Positions 1 through 9,558 of a stretch of 64,000 nucleotides of DNA are shown one piece after another; position 1 is the first letter of the stretch; each line of letters starts with the position of its first letter. The translations under genes were made by a program, and so were the position numbers. The stretch covers positions 1 through 64,000 of the forward strand of contig NZ_JABUZA010000011.1 of NCBI RefSeq assembly GCF_014897985.1, in the 5' to 3' direction. Below the pieces are notes generated by a model, which made no database searches, was not told the DNA's origin, and was given only the letters and a program-made list of their open reading frames with translations. This DNA is from Halomonas colorata. GTDB lineage: Bacteria > Pseudomonadota > Gammaproteobacteria > Pseudomonadales > Halomonadaceae.

Positions 1-78
1 TCCATGGCAGCACTGAATCCTATGCAGTTGACGATAGCCGTATTATCGCTGATGGCAGTGACTTTTTCAGAGCTTCCC
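1..78. mobile_element. Possible end of an IS5-family insertion sequence (partial)
   Basis: Read on the minus strand from position 78 inward, the sequence begins GGGAAGCTCTGAAAAAGTC, which resembles the terminal inverted repeats of IS5-family elements as I remember them. It is bordered on the outside by TAA (79-81), compatible with a short target duplication. A minus-strand ATG at 5-3 could be the start of a transposase lying off the window. Only one end is visible, so this is a suggestion. The plus-strand frame open from position 3 to 179 shows no recognisable protein. Confidence 0.3.
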
Positions 79-296
79 TAAGCGATATAAGATATCTATA
101 TGTCATCAGAAAGATGACAGCTTTTAGGCATGTCTTATTTAGAAAAATCGAATGGCGTAAGCTTCTACAAAACCGTACTTAGCAAACTGTTGCCTAGCTG
201 ACAGCAGGTTGTGAGCTGAGTAATCCAAGCAGCGCAGTTTGTAATGGATGGGGAAGATAAAAGTACGCTGGCAGGGAGCATAATTGAGGCGGTAAG

Positions 297-366
297 GCTT
301 GGTGCTTGGTGCTTGGTGCTTGGTGCTTGGTGCTTGGTGCTTGGTGCTTGGTGCTTGGTGCTTGGT
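297..366. repeat. 7-bp tandem repeat, ten copies of GCTTGGT
   Basis: Ten exact head-to-tail copies of GCTTGGT run from 297 to 366, followed by a further GC. On the minus strand the array could be read as a KHQAPST heptapeptide repeat because three 7-bp units make seven codons. That frame has no good ribosome binding site and no recognised family, so the array is treated as non-coding. The surrounding 79-482 interval has no other convincing gene. Confidence 0.9.
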
Positions 367-398
367 GCACAAGGAAGAGTATTTATGACAATCCGCTA

Positions 399-431
399 GC
401 TCGTCATCAATCTGATAGATTGATGACGAGC
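399..431. terminator. Perfect 15-bp palindrome downstream of rluB
   Basis: Positions 399-413 and 417-431 are exact reverse complements around a 3-nt GAT loop, making a very stable hairpin about 50 bp past the rluB stop. There is no T-run on the minus-strand exit side, so it is either a terminator without a U-tract, an RNA-stabilising 3' hairpin or a protein-binding site. Confidence 0.5.
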
Positions 432-482
432 ACTGTTCATTCTGGCGATGTTGACAACGTTAGCTAATAAATAGGCAGGCAA

Positions 483-1349
483 TTAACGACGCTTGGGTTT
501 ACGCATCGTCTGTACTGGGCGGCGCTTGTTCTTATCGCGGCTCCAGCGGTTCTTTTCATCAGGTGTAAGCTCAGGCACCTTGCGTGCTTCAAGGTTGGCG
601 AGCGTGGCGAGATCATCGACTTCGTCTTGCGAAAGCTCGACCCACTCGCCTGCTTTAGCGCGCTTATCGATAAAGATATTACCGTAGCGAACACGCTTCA
701 GGCGGCTCACGGTAAGCTCTTGAGATTCCCATAAGCGGCGTACTTCCCGGTTACGACCCTCAAGAATGACGACGTGGAACCAGGTGTTGATGCCTTCACC
801 GCCAAATTCCTGCACATCGGTAAAGCGTGCGGGGCCGTCTTCCAGCATAACGCCATCGACCATCGCCACGATGTGCTCGCGCTTCACCTCGCCCATTACG
901 CGAACCGCATATTCGCGTTCAACCTGGGTAGAGGGATGCATTAACCGATTGGCAAGCTCGCCATCCGTTGTGAAAAGCAGCAAGCCACTGGTGTTGATAT
1001 CAAGCCGGCCGATCGCTATCCAGCGCTCACCCTTCAAGCGAGGCAACCGCTCAAATACCGTACGGCGGCCTTCTGGGTCTTTGCGGGTGCACAACTCACC
1101 TTCTGGCTTGTTGTACATAATGACGCGACGCGGTGCTTCGTTCTCGGGTCTCAGCGTGACAGGGCGATCATCAAAACTTACCTTATCGCGGTTTTCAACG
1201 CGGTCACCCAGCTTGGCTACCTGACTGTTGACCTTTACTCGGCCATCAGAAATCGCGGTTTCCATTTCACGCCGTGAGCCTAAGCCAGCTCGGGCAAGCA
1301 CTTTCTGGAGTTTTTCGCTAACCGGGGGAGTGTTGTTACTCTGAGTCAT
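483..1349 (-). CDS. rluB: 23S rRNA pseudouridine(2605) synthase RluB
   Basis: RluB isomerises U2605 of 23S rRNA to pseudouridine in the cytoplasm. The 288-residue product has an N-terminal S4 RNA-binding domain (about residues 12-60) and the RsuA/RluB-type catalytic motif GRLDINTSG, with Asp117 the expected nucleophile. The C-terminal tail is rich in Lys and Arg, as in the family, and the length is close to the E. coli protein. The ATG at 1349 has GAGG seven bases upstream and lies inside the 3' end of scpB (14-bp overlap), so it is probably translated with scpB and scpA as one operon. RsuA/RluE/RluF paralogues share the motif, but the scpAB neighbourhood is typical for RluB. Confidence 0.93.
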   Translation of the reverse strand: MTQSNNTPPVSEKLQKVLARAGLGSRREMETAISDGRVKVNSQVAKLGDRVENRDKVSFDDRPVTLRPENEAPRRVIMYNKPEGELCTRKDPEGRRTVFERLPRLKGERWIAIGRLDINTSGLLLFTTDGELANRLMHPSTQVEREYAVRVMGEVKREHIVAMVDGVMLEDGPARFTDVQEFGGEGINTWFHVVILEGRNREVRRLWESQELTVSRLKRVRYGNIFIDKRAKAGEWVELSQDEVDDLATLANLEARKVPELTPDEKNRWSRDKNKRRPVQTMRKPKRR

Positions 1350-2148
1350 CGTCTGACCTCATCTCATTGGTCTGCGTGCGCGCACTGTCATCACTGGAGC
1401 GCTGCGCACGTGCCGCAAGCCGTGCTTCTAAATCAGCAAAACTTAGCGGCTGGTTTAACGCCGTCTCGGCGTGGTCGTCGGCTCTCTCAGCCGTCTTGGG
1501 TGGCGCATCCTGCACGCTTTCAGGCGCCTCGTCCAGTTTTTCTTCAGGCTCGGCTGTCTCATCAGCATCAATTTGAGGTAGCGCATTTTGTAGTGTAGGT
1601 GAATCAGACTCGTCATTGTCCTCCCAGTTGGCTAATTCATGCATGGGAGGCAGCGCATCGAGAGTTTTCAGGCCGAAATCGTCCAGAAAACTTCGCGTGG
1701 TGGCATAGACGGCAGGCCGCCCCGGTACATCCCTGTGTCCAACAACCCGAATCCAGCCGCGCTCCATCAAGGTACGCATGATTGAGCTACTCACACTCAC
1801 CCCGCGTACTTCTTCTATATCACCACGAGTAACGGGCTGTCGGTAGGCAATCAATGCCAGCGTTTCAAGCAGCGCACGCGAATAGCGCTGGGGACGCTCA
1901 TCCCATAACCGCGAAACCCAGTGAGACAGGCGCGGCCGGATACGCAGTTGGAACCCAGACGCCGTTTCGACCAGCTCCAACGCGCCTTCTTTGTGTCGAT
2001 CACCAAGACGCGCTAGTGCGTCACGCAACTCTCGCCTTGCCGGGCATTCGTCATCAAGGAACAGTGTTTCAAGCCGCTCTACTGGCAAAGGCTCGCCAGC
2101 CGCGAGCAGTGCGGCTTCAATAATATCGTCTAAGGTGGTATCCCTCAT
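1336..2148 (-). CDS. scpB: Segregation and condensation protein B
   Basis: ScpB is the winged-helix (kite) subunit that joins ScpA and an SMC-type ATPase in a condensin complex for chromosome compaction. The 270-residue product carries the two winged-helix regions in the first 180 residues, including the conserved segment [20 protein letters not shown]. It then has an 80-residue acidic, low-complexity tail rich in Asp, Glu, Ala and Pro that is longer than in Firmicutes ScpB and probably disordered. Its start overlaps the scpA stop by 4 bp (ATGA), indicating translational coupling. No smc gene is visible in the window; the SMC partner must be encoded elsewhere. Confidence 0.93.
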   Translation of the reverse strand: MRDTTLDDIIEAALLAAGEPLPVERLETLFLDDECPARRELRDALARLGDRHKEGALELVETASGFQLRIRPRLSHWVSRLWDERPQRYSRALLETLALIAYRQPVTRGDIEEVRGVSVSSSIMRTLMERGWIRVVGHRDVPGRPAVYATTRSFLDDFGLKTLDALPPMHELANWEDNDESDSPTLQNALPQIDADETAEPEEKLDEAPESVQDAPPKTAERADDHAETALNQPLSFADLEARLAARAQRSSDDSARTQTNEMRSDDDSE

Positions 2149-3104
2149 GGCGACTCCTCATCAGGCTCAAAAGCGGGCTCTTCAAAGGAATCGCTGCCGA
2201 TCTCTCCAGACTCATGACTATCATTCACGGTTTCTTCGAAAGCAGATTCTTCATCCGCCTGCGTGCCGCTGCGTGCACGAACATGAATCGGCGATAAGGG
2301 CGCGTTTTGAACAATTTCAATCATTGCTTCTTTTGCCAGTTCTAGAATCGCCATAAAGGTAACCACCACCCCTGCCCGCCCTTCTTCCAAGGCAAACAGC
2401 GCTTCAAAAGGGGTGTAATGCTCTTCTGTCAGCTGCTCCATAATTTTAAGCATGCGCTCACGGGTAGACAGCACTTCACGACTGATTTGGTGGGCTTTAA
2501 CCAGCTCCGCGCGTTTGAGGATATCGGACAGAGCATCCAAAAGTTCATCCAGCTCAACGTCAGGATGAATCATTCGGGTCTCAAGCGGCGGCAGGCCTGC
2601 CTGCACGCTAAACCAGTCGCGCCCCATGCGGGGCAGCGTATCCAATGTTTCCGCCGCGGTTTTTAAGCGCTCATACTCCTGCAGCCGTCGAATCAGCTCT
2701 GCACGCGGATCTTCTTCGTCGTCACCCTCAGCTTTAGGAGGACGGGGAAGCAACGTGCGGGATTTAATTTCCGCCAGCATAGCGGCCATCAGCAGATACT
2801 CACCGGCAAGTTCGATCTCCATGGCTTTCATCAGCTCTACATACTCAATGTACTGGTGCGTAATAGCGGCCACGTTGATAGTTAAGATATCTAAATTTTG
2901 CCGACGAATAAGGTAAAGCAAGAGATCCAAAGGCCCTTCGAATGTCTCCAGGAAAACACGCAGGGCCTCTGGGGGAATGTATAAGTCTTCCGGCAGTTGG
3001 GTAATAGGCTCGTCAAATAGCCGCCCGAGCGCCTCCACGACGGGTTCTGCCTCGAGGGTAGCCGTATACTCAGGATCAGCGATAGTGTTGTGTATCTCAC
3101 TCAC
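2145..3104 (-). CDS. scpA: Segregation and condensation protein A
   Basis: ScpA is the kleisin subunit bridging the SMC heads. The 319-residue product contains the conserved N-terminal kleisin segment FEGPLDLLLYLIRRQNLDI (about residues 54-72) that contacts SMC, the helix ELAGEYLLMAAMLAEIKSRTLLP, and a C-terminal winged helix (FMAILELAKEAMI). The proposed start is GTG at 3104 with only a weak purine-rich stretch upstream; the first 40 residues before the conserved core are poorly conserved, so the exact start is uncertain. It heads the scpA-scpB-rluB cluster and lies 83 bp downstream of radD on the same strand. Confidence 0.93.
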   Translation of the reverse strand: MSEIHNTIADPEYTATLEAEPVVEALGRLFDEPITQLPEDLYIPPEALRVFLETFEGPLDLLLYLIRRQNLDILTINVAAITHQYIEYVELMKAMEIELAGEYLLMAAMLAEIKSRTLLPRPPKAEGDDEEDPRAELIRRLQEYERLKTAAETLDTLPRMGRDWFSVQAGLPPLETRMIHPDVELDELLDALSDILKRAELVKAHQISREVLSTRERMLKIMEQLTEEHYTPFEALFALEEGRAGVVVTFMAILELAKEAMIEIVQNAPLSPIHVRARSGTQADEESAFEETVNDSHESGEIGSDSFEEPAFEPDEESP

Positions 3105-3187
3105 GCAGTAGACATCTCTTGGTCAGGGGGCGTTGGCAGGCAGTGTAACAAAGTCGGCACTTGACGTTGCGCCTGATGCGCGGTGCG

Positions 3188-4948
3188 TTAGCCTGCTTCG
3201 GTGGCTTTACGATAGCGTCCTTCATAGTCGAAGAGCTTGTCGCGAATCTGAAAATGTCGGCCTACCTTACGTCCGACCACAAAGTCTGGAGGGCGCAAGC
3301 GGCGCTGCTCGCTGATAACGTCTTCTGGCTTAATGGGATGCCAGGGCGTACCCGGAGCGCGCAAATGCCGACGCAAAAAAACAGCATAAAAGGCACGCCG
3401 TTGGGCGGGGGTTTCCAGGGCAAACCACTCGGAAAGCGTTGTGCCATCTTCATCGTGATAAGTCACTTTTAGGCGTGGTAAACCCCGCCCATTGATGGCT
3501 GACTCCAGCTGCATTCCGCTTACCCGTAATACCCGGGCATCTTTTAATCTGAGTGCGTCTTTAAGCTTGTCATCGGCATCCACCAATAGCTGCTCGCAGC
3601 CGTGGCAGCGGCGTGCCGCAATATCATTCTCAGCGCCACAGTTATCGCAAACCTTGAAGCGAAAGCGAAAGTCACATTGATGCTGCTTGCCTTTCTCATC
3701 CTCCAGCAGCCCCTGGCAGCGGCGACCAAAATGCTCGATAACCAGCTCACCGTCGCGCTTGCCCCAAAACAGATTAGCGTGGCCGCAGGCCGGGCATTCC
3801 ACCTGCACCGGCTCGTTATCCCCCGCCGGTTTCGGCTCGCCTACTTCCGGCGCGTAAAGATCCCAGGGGTTACCCGCGTAATCCAAAATCAGACAATCCT
3901 GTTTACCCGGCGAAAGCCGAAGCCCGCGGCCAGCAATCTGTTGATACAGGCTTACTGATTCCGTCGGCCGGAGCATTGCAATCAAATCCACATGCGGCGC
4001 ATCAAAGCCGGTGGTCAGCACCGAGACATTGACTAAGTATTTAAGCTCGCGCGCCTTAAAGGCATTAATCAGCTGGGTACGCTCTGCCGACGGCGTAGCC
4101 CCGGTAATCAGCGCCGCCTGATCGGCAGGTAAATATCCCATGATTTCTTCAGCGTGAGCGACGGTTGCTGCAAATATCATCACCCCATGCCGCTCAGCGG
4201 CACGCTCAACAATCTGGCTGATAATCATGGGCGTGGCGCGATTGCCTGCCACGACTCGATTTAGCTCTGCTTCGCGATAATAGCCATTTTCAGCAGGCGC
4301 TAGCATTGAAAAATCATACCCTTCGATCGCCATATCTAGACGTTTGGGTTCGGCAAGATAGCCTTGCTTTACCATCAAGCGCAGCGGCTGTTCGAACACG
4401 CAGTCACGAAAAAAGCTCGCGTCACTGCCGCGTACCATGCCGTGGTAATGACGGTGGTAGATAAATCCCTGGCCCAGCCGGTAAGGCGTCGCGGTCAGCC
4501 CTAGCACTTTCAGATTAACGTTTTGTGCCCGTAGGTGATCAATCACCTGACGGTAGCTGGCGTCTTTATCAAGCGATACGCGGTGGCACTCGTCAATCAC
4601 TAGCAGAGTGAAGCCTTCGTCATTGAACGACTCAAGGTTACGCACGACCGATTGCACCGAGCCAAAAACCACCTGGCGCGACGCTTCCTTGCGCTTCAAC
4701 CCCGCGCTGAAGATATCGGCCTTTAGACCATAGGCCTGATACTTGGCATGATTCTGCTCCACCAGTTCGCGTACATGCGCCAGTACCAATACGCGGCCTC
4801 TCGCCAACCGGGCAAGCTCAGCAATGACCAGCGATTTTCCACTTCCCGTGGGCAACACCACCACCGCGGGTTCGCTAGACGCGCGAAAATGCGTAACGAC
4901 ACGTTTAACCGCATCTGTTTGGTATGGGCGTAAAGCAGGTGGCGGCAT
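3188..4948 (-). CDS. radD: RadD (YejH) superfamily 2 DNA repair helicase
   Basis: The 586-residue product has the same length, as I recall it, as E. coli RadD, an SF2 ATPase that helps RecA/RecG process recombination intermediates and protects from radiation damage. Visible motifs are Walker A LPTGSGKS (Lys38), the Walker B box VIDECHRV, motif [12 protein letters not shown] and motif [17 protein letters not shown]-terminal cysteine-rich segment has CPACG, CQG, CDF and CDNCG...CHGC pairs, the zinc-binding region of RadD. The ATG at 4948 starts directly at the conserved LRPYQ motif. It is transcribed divergently from the small zinc-ribbon gene at 5086. Confidence 0.88.
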   Translation of the reverse strand: MPPPALRPYQTDAVKRVVTHFRASSEPAVVVLPTGSGKSLVIAELARLARGRVLVLAHVRELVEQNHAKYQAYGLKADIFSAGLKRKEASRQVVFGSVQSVVRNLESFNDEGFTLLVIDECHRVSLDKDASYRQVIDHLRAQNVNLKVLGLTATPYRLGQGFIYHRHYHGMVRGSDASFFRDCVFEQPLRLMVKQGYLAEPKRLDMAIEGYDFSMLAPAENGYYREAELNRVVAGNRATPMIISQIVERAAERHGVMIFAATVAHAEEIMGYLPADQAALITGATPSAERTQLINAFKARELKYLVNVSVLTTGFDAPHVDLIAMLRPTESVSLYQQIAGRGLRLSPGKQDCLILDYAGNPWDLYAPEVGEPKPAGDNEPVQVECPACGHANLFWGKRDGELVIEHFGRRCQGLLEDEKGKQHQCDFRFRFKVCDNCGAENDIAARRCHGCEQLLVDADDKLKDALRLKDARVLRVSGMQLESAINGRGLPRLKVTYHDEDGTTLSEWFALETPAQRRAFYAVFLRRHLRAPGTPWHPIKPEDVISEQRRLRPPDFVVGRKVGRHFQIRDKLFDYEGRYRKATEAG

Positions 4949-5085
4949 GCGACTCCAATGGCCAGAAAATTAATTAGCAGGCTACAGAACTATTTGGTTT
5001 ATTACCCATCAAAGCTGTTAACACACTTATTAATAGCCATCTTTATTGTCACGACGATGGCGTATCCCCTAACGGAGGAATCCTT

Positions 5086-5307
5086 ATGAAAGCGAATGAT
5101 CATTTCCGTTCTGAATGTCCAGAATGTAACAGCCGCTTAAAACGCCTTCCCGCTACACGTCGCGATAAAAGTCATGTGTACTGCATGGACTGTGGACATG
5201 ACTTTGGTCGCTACGCGTTCTTGATTGAGCGTTATCGCCATGAGCTTGAAACGCTTGAGCTACGTCTTAACACGCCTACAAATACTCAAACGGCATCTGG
5301 CCAATAG
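5086..5307 (+). CDS. Small zinc-ribbon protein, hypothetical
   Basis: A 73-residue protein with two Cys pairs, CPEC (residues 11-14) and CMDCGHDFGRY (around 33-43), spaced as in a treble-clef or rubredoxin-like zinc ribbon. A helical C-terminal segment (ERYRHELETLELRL) follows. A strong Shine-Dalgarno, ACGGAGGAA, stands before the ATG. It is divergent from radD and converges on purL, with a shared terminator between. I do not recognise a named family. The mixed Arg/Lys content and the zinc ribbon suggest nucleic-acid or protein binding, which is inference only. Confidence 0.75.
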   Translation: MKANDHFRSECPECNSRLKRLPATRRDKSHVYCMDCGHDFGRYAFLIERYRHELETLELRLNTPTNTQTASGQ

Positions 5308-5380
5308 TACGCCAGACACTGCCACTATACATTTCAGGAAATGAAGAGCAGTTGAGAACAGTTTAAGAGTAGCGTTAGCC

Positions 5381-5408
5381 ATAACGGCGGCCCAAGGGCC
5401 GCCGTTAT
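5381..5408. terminator. Bidirectional hairpin between the zinc-ribbon gene and purL
   Basis: A perfect 13-bp inverted repeat, ATAACGGCGGCCC and its complement, separated by AA, lies between two convergent genes. It is GC-rich with no clear T-run, so it most likely acts as a terminator for both directions, or as an mRNA end-stabilising hairpin. Confidence 0.7.
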
Positions 5409-5439
5409 GCGTTGTTAATGGCTTACACGTTATCGGGGA

Positions 5440-8400
5440 TTAACCGACCCAGACACGCGCATTGCGGAACATACGTAGCCACGCACCATCTTCAGTCCAC
5501 TCTGCCGGGCGCCAGGAGTTGGTTACCGCGCGGGTAACACGCTCCGGGTGGGGCATCATGATAGTGACGCGACCATCCGGTGTGGTTAGCCCGGTGATGC
5601 CCGAAGGCGAGCCGTTGGGGTTAGCCGGGTAACGCGTGGTCACCTGGCCGTAGTTATCGATATAGCGCAGGGCAATCTGACTGCTGGACTGCATGCTGCG
5701 CAGATGCGCCGTATCGCGGAACTCAGCGCGGCCTTCACCGTGGGCAACGGCAATAGGCAATTGAGAGCCTTCCATACCGGCCAGCAGAATCGACGGCGTT
5801 TTCTCAACGCGCAGCATAGCTACCCGTGCTTCAAACTGCTCTGACTCGTTACGCATGAAGCTTGGCCAGTTTTCGGCACCGGGGATCAGAGATTTCAGCT
5901 GCGACAGCATCTGGCAACCATTACACACGCCCAGCGAGAAACTGTCATCGCGAGTAAAGAAAGCCTCAAACTGATCGCGTGCGCGTTCGTTGAACAGCAC
6001 CGATTTAGCCCAGCCGCCACCAGCACCCAACACATCGCCGTAAGAGAAGCCGCCACACGCCACCAGCCCTTTAAACTCATCCAGGGAAACGCGACCTTCC
6101 AGGATGTCACTCATGTGAACATCTACGGCGTCAAAGCCTGCTTTATCAAACGCCCAGCCCATCTCGACCTGACCGTTAACCCCCTGCTCGCGCAGTACCG
6201 CCACAGCGGGTTTAGCCATGTTGATAAACGGCGCGCTGATATCTTCATTGATATCGAACGTCGGCGTAGCGAAAAGGCCAGGATCACGCGTATCGAGCAG
6301 ATTATCGAACTCGTTTTTAGCGCACTCAGGGTTATCGCGCAGCGCCTGCAGACGGTAGCTGGTTTCCGACCAGGTGCGCTGAGTCAGTTGGCGCGTCGTT
6401 TCTAACAGCGGCTCTTCAAACAGCGTTACCCGCACCTGATCATCGTAACGCGGACGAGCAATGACACCGCACGTTTCAATGCCGGCAACGGCAAACTGGG
6501 TCAACACTTCTTCGGTGTGCTTGCGGTTAACCTGAATCACCGCACCAAGCTCTTCAGAGAACAGCGCGTTAAGCGCCTCAACCGGCTCATCAATCATCCA
6601 GTCGAGCTTAATTTCAAGACCAGCGTGCGCGGCAAAAGCCATCTCCAGCAGCGTGACAATCAGACCGCCATCGCTACGGTCATGATACGCCAGCAGCTTG
6701 CCGTCACGGTTAAGCCCTTGGATAACCTCAAAGAAGGCTTTGATATCTTCTGGATCGTCCACGTCCGGACAGGTGTTGCCCACCTGGCCGTATACCTGCG
6801 CCAGCGCAGCCCCCCCCAAGCGATTCTGGCCGTTGCCCAGATCGATCAGGATCAGGTCTGATTCATCTTGATCAAGGTTGATCTGCGGCGTCAGCGTGCC
6901 CAACGCGTCGGTAACCGGGGCAAACCCGGTAATCACCACCGACAGCGGCGACGTGATGCTCTTGTCTTCGCGCTCTCCCTGATCATTCTCATCCTGCCAG
7001 GAGGTACGCATCGACATGGAGTCTTTGCCCACCGGCACCGCGATGCCCAGCGCCGGGCAAAGCTCCATCCCTACGGCGTGAACCGCGTCATAAAGCGCTT
7101 GGTTCTCACCGGGGTGATCGGCAGCGCTCATCCAGTTGGCGGAAAGCTTGATATCTCCCAGCTTGGCAATCGGCGCGGCCGCAAGGTTGGTAATCGCCTC
7201 GGCCACTGCCAGGCGTGCGCTGGCCGCGGGGTTAATCAAGGCAACCGGCGGGCGCTCACCCATGGCCATCGCTTCACCGGCATGCGTGTCATAACTTGCA
7301 GTGGTCACCGCTACATCAGCAACCGGCACCTGCCAAGGGCCCACCATCTGGTCACGGGCCACCTGGCCTGTAATCGAGCGGTCGCCAATGGTAATCAAGA
7401 AGCTTTTGGATGCCACGGCGGGCAGACGCAAAACGCGGTCCAGCGCTTCGCGAAGGTCCAGGTTATCCAGCATGACGCCGGAAAGCTCGGGCGAGTGACG
7501 CTCAAAGCTGCGCTGCATTTTCGGCGCTTTACCGAACAGCACGCTCATCGGCAGATCAATCGGCTTGCTTTGGAAATGGCCATCGCGCACTTCCAAATGG
7601 TGATCGGCCTGGGCTTCTCCCACGACGGCATAGGGGCAGCGCTCGCGCTTGCACAGCGCATCAAACGTATCCAGGTCTTCCGGCGCAACGGCCAGTACGT
7701 AACGCTCCTGGGCTTCGTTACACCAGATTTCCAGCGGGCTCATGCCCGGCTCGGCGTTGGGCACGGCGCGTAAATCAAAAAGCCCACCGCGGTTACCGTC
7801 TTTGACCAGTTCAGGCAGCGCGTTGGAAAGCCCGCCTGCACCGACGTCGTGAATAAAGCGAATCGGATTTTTATCGCCCAGCGACCAGCAGCGGTCGATG
7901 ACTTCCTGAGCACGCCGCTCGATTTCGGGGTTTTCACGCTGCACCGAGGCAAAATCCAGATCAGCGCTTGAAGTGCCGGAAGACATGCTGGAAGCCGCCC
8001 CACCGCCCAGACCGATCAACATCGCCGGCCCGCCCATCACGATCAGCTTGCCGCCCACCGGGATATCGCCCTTTTGAACGTGCTGAGCGCGAATATTGCC
8101 GTAACCACCGGCCAGCATGATCGGCTTATGGAAACCGCGCCGCTCAATACCGCCTTCGTTAAGCGTATCCTGCTCATAGGTGCGGAAGTAGCCGTTGAGG
8201 TTAGGGCGACCAAATTCATTATTAAACGCGGCGCCGCCAATCGGGCCTTCAAGCATGATGGCAAGGGCTGACTGCATGCGCTCGGGCTTGCCGTAATCAA
8301 ACGCTTCCCACGGCTGCACGAACTCAGGAATTCGCAGGTTGGAAACGGTAAAGCCCGAAAGCCCCGCTTTCGGTTTGCCGCCGATACCGGTAGCACCCTC

Positions 8401-9375
8401 ATCACGAATTTCACCACCAGAACCAGTCGCGGCACCCGGGAACGGCGCAATCGCGGTGGGGTGATTATGCGTTTCCACCTTCATCAAGATGTGGATCGGC
8501 TCTTGATGGGTGCCATATAGCGCGCGCTCACCCTCAGCACCGGTCAGCGGCGTCGCATAAAAGCGCCCTGCCTGACTGCCTTTGATAACCGCCGCATTAT
8601 CGCTGTACGCCGATAAGACGTTGTCAGGGGAGGTTGCAAAGGTGTTCTTGATCATTTTAAACAGCGAGTGGGACTGCGGCTCGCCGTCAATCACCCAGTC
8701 GGCGTTGAAAATTTTATGTCGGCAGTGCTCTGAGTTCGCCTGCGCAAACATCATCAGCTCAACGTCAGTGGGGTTCCGCTGAAGTTCGTTGAAGGCATCT
8801 ACCAAGTAATCAACTTCATCGTCGGCCAGCGCCAGACCCAACTCGCGGTTAGCGGTCACCAGTGCATCACGGCCACTGTTCAGGATATCCACACTGCCCA
8901 GCGGCGCCGGCGCGTGATGGGCAAACAATCTTGCCGCATCAGACGCGTCATCAAGCACCGTCTCCGTCATGCGGTCGTGCAATAACGCCGCCAGGACCGC
9001 TAGACTCTCGTCACTGGGCGAAGCGCTAAACCCTACCCGGTAATCAATTCCACGCTCTATACGCCGAATTTCTGACAGCCCGCAGTTATGCGCGATATCG
9101 GTCGCTTTCGATGACCAGGGTGACTGAGTACCTAAACGCGGCACCACCAGAAAACGCTCGCTCTGGGTAGGTGCCTCAGTGCTGGTATGCGTACCGTAAT
9201 CCAACAGCTGTGTCAGACGCTCTTGGGAGGCGTCACTGAGTTCTTCATGGTGATCGATAAAATGAACATAGTGGGCAGACAGTGCCTCCACCTCGGGAAC
9301 ACGTTCACGCAGCATCGTTAACAGCCGTGTATGACGGAAGGCAGAAAGGGCGGGCGCGCCTCGCAGTTCGAGCAT
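5440..9375 (-). CDS. purL: Phosphoribosylformylglycinamidine synthase (FGAM synthetase), large form
   Basis: This enzyme catalyses the fourth step of de novo purine synthesis, converting FGAR, glutamine and ATP to FGAM. The 1311-residue product is the fused gammaproteobacterial type. It has an N-terminal PurS-like domain, two AIRS/PurM-like halves with the ATP-binding signature [21 protein letters not shown], and a C-terminal class I glutaminase domain. That domain has the nucleophile in [12 protein letters not shown] and the catalytic PHPER motif near the end. The ATG at 9375 begins [14 protein letters not shown], matching the family start. The gene stands alone on the minus strand. The upstream gap (9376-9558) contains a GGCCGC/GCGGCC hairpin (9422-9436); no PurR box was recognised. 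Confidence 0.98.
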   Translation of the reverse strand: MLELRGAPALSAFRHTRLLTMLRERVPEVEALSAHYVHFIDHHEELSDASQERLTQLLDYGTHTSTEAPTQSERFLVVPRLGTQSPWSSKATDIAHNCGLSEIRRIERGIDYRVGFSASPSDESLAVLAALLHDRMTETVLDDASDAARLFAHHAPAPLGSVDILNSGRDALVTANRELGLALADDEVDYLVDAFNELQRNPTDVELMMFAQANSEHCRHKIFNADWVIDGEPQSHSLFKMIKNTFATSPDNVLSAYSDNAAVIKGSQAGRFYATPLTGAEGERALYGTHQEPIHILMKVETHNHPTAIAPFPGAATGSGGEIRDEGATGIGGKPKAGLSGFTVSNLRIPEFVQPWEAFDYGKPERMQSALAIMLEGPIGGAAFNNEFGRPNLNGYFRTYEQDTLNEGGIERRGFHKPIMLAGGYGNIRAQHVQKGDIPVGGKLIVMGGPAMLIGLGGGAASSMSSGTSSADLDFASVQRENPEIERRAQEVIDRCWSLGDKNPIRFIHDVGAGGLSNALPELVKDGNRGGLFDLRAVPNAEPGMSPLEIWCNEAQERYVLAVAPEDLDTFDALCKRERCPYAVVGEAQADHHLEVRDGHFQSKPIDLPMSVLFGKAPKMQRSFERHSPELSGVMLDNLDLREALDRVLRLPAVASKSFLITIGDRSITGQVARDQMVGPWQVPVADVAVTTASYDTHAGEAMAMGERPPVALINPAASARLAVAEAITNLAAAPIAKLGDIKLSANWMSAADHPGENQALYDAVHAVGMELCPALGIAVPVGKDSMSMRTSWQDENDQGEREDKSITSPLSVVITGFAPVTDALGTLTPQINLDQDESDLILIDLGNGQNRLGGAALAQVYGQVGNTCPDVDDPEDIKAFFEVIQGLNRDGKLLAYHDRSDGGLIVTLLEMAFAAHAGLEIKLDWMIDEPVEALNALFSEELGAVIQVNRKHTEEVLTQFAVAGIETCGVIARPRYDDQVRVTLFEEPLLETTRQLTQRTWSETSYRLQALRDNPECAKNEFDNLLDTRDPGLFATPTFDINEDISAPFINMAKPAVAVLREQGVNGQVEMGWAFDKAGFDAVDVHMSDILEGRVSLDEFKGLVACGGFSYGDVLGAGGGWAKSVLFNERARDQFEAFFTRDDSFSLGVCNGCQMLSQLKSLIPGAENWPSFMRNESEQFEARVAMLRVEKTPSILLAGMEGSQLPIAVAHGEGRAEFRDTAHLRSMQSSSQIALRYIDNYGQVTTRYPANPNGSPSGITGLTTPDGRVTIMMPHPERVTRAVTNSWRPAEWTEDGAWLRMFRNARVWVG

Positions 9376-9558
9376 ATCCTGAAGCCTCTAGAGCAGAGAA
9401 AATTCGTGCAGGGAAATAGCAGGCCGCAACGCGGCCCCCTTAAATGACACTAATTAGCCACTATGATACTGGAAAGCGGCGGCCACACGAAATCAACAAG
9501 GTGACAGCATGATCCTGGCTGGGTATCGTGGCAGCCTGTTTCATGCCGACAAGACTCC

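Noticed and set aside
139-372. 77-codon minus-strand frame containing KHQAPST repeats
   Set aside because: The repeat peptide only reflects the 7-bp DNA array. No ribosome binding site or recognised domain supports translation.
6868-7773. 301-codon open frame on the plus strand opposite purL
   Set aside because: It is antisense to a well-supported purL gene, has His/Arg/Gly-rich composition typical of a shadow of GC-rich coding sequence, and no ribosome binding site.
9376-9558. PurR operator upstream of purL
   Set aside because: No sequence close to the PurR palindrome was seen; only a GGCCGC/GCGGCC hairpin is present.
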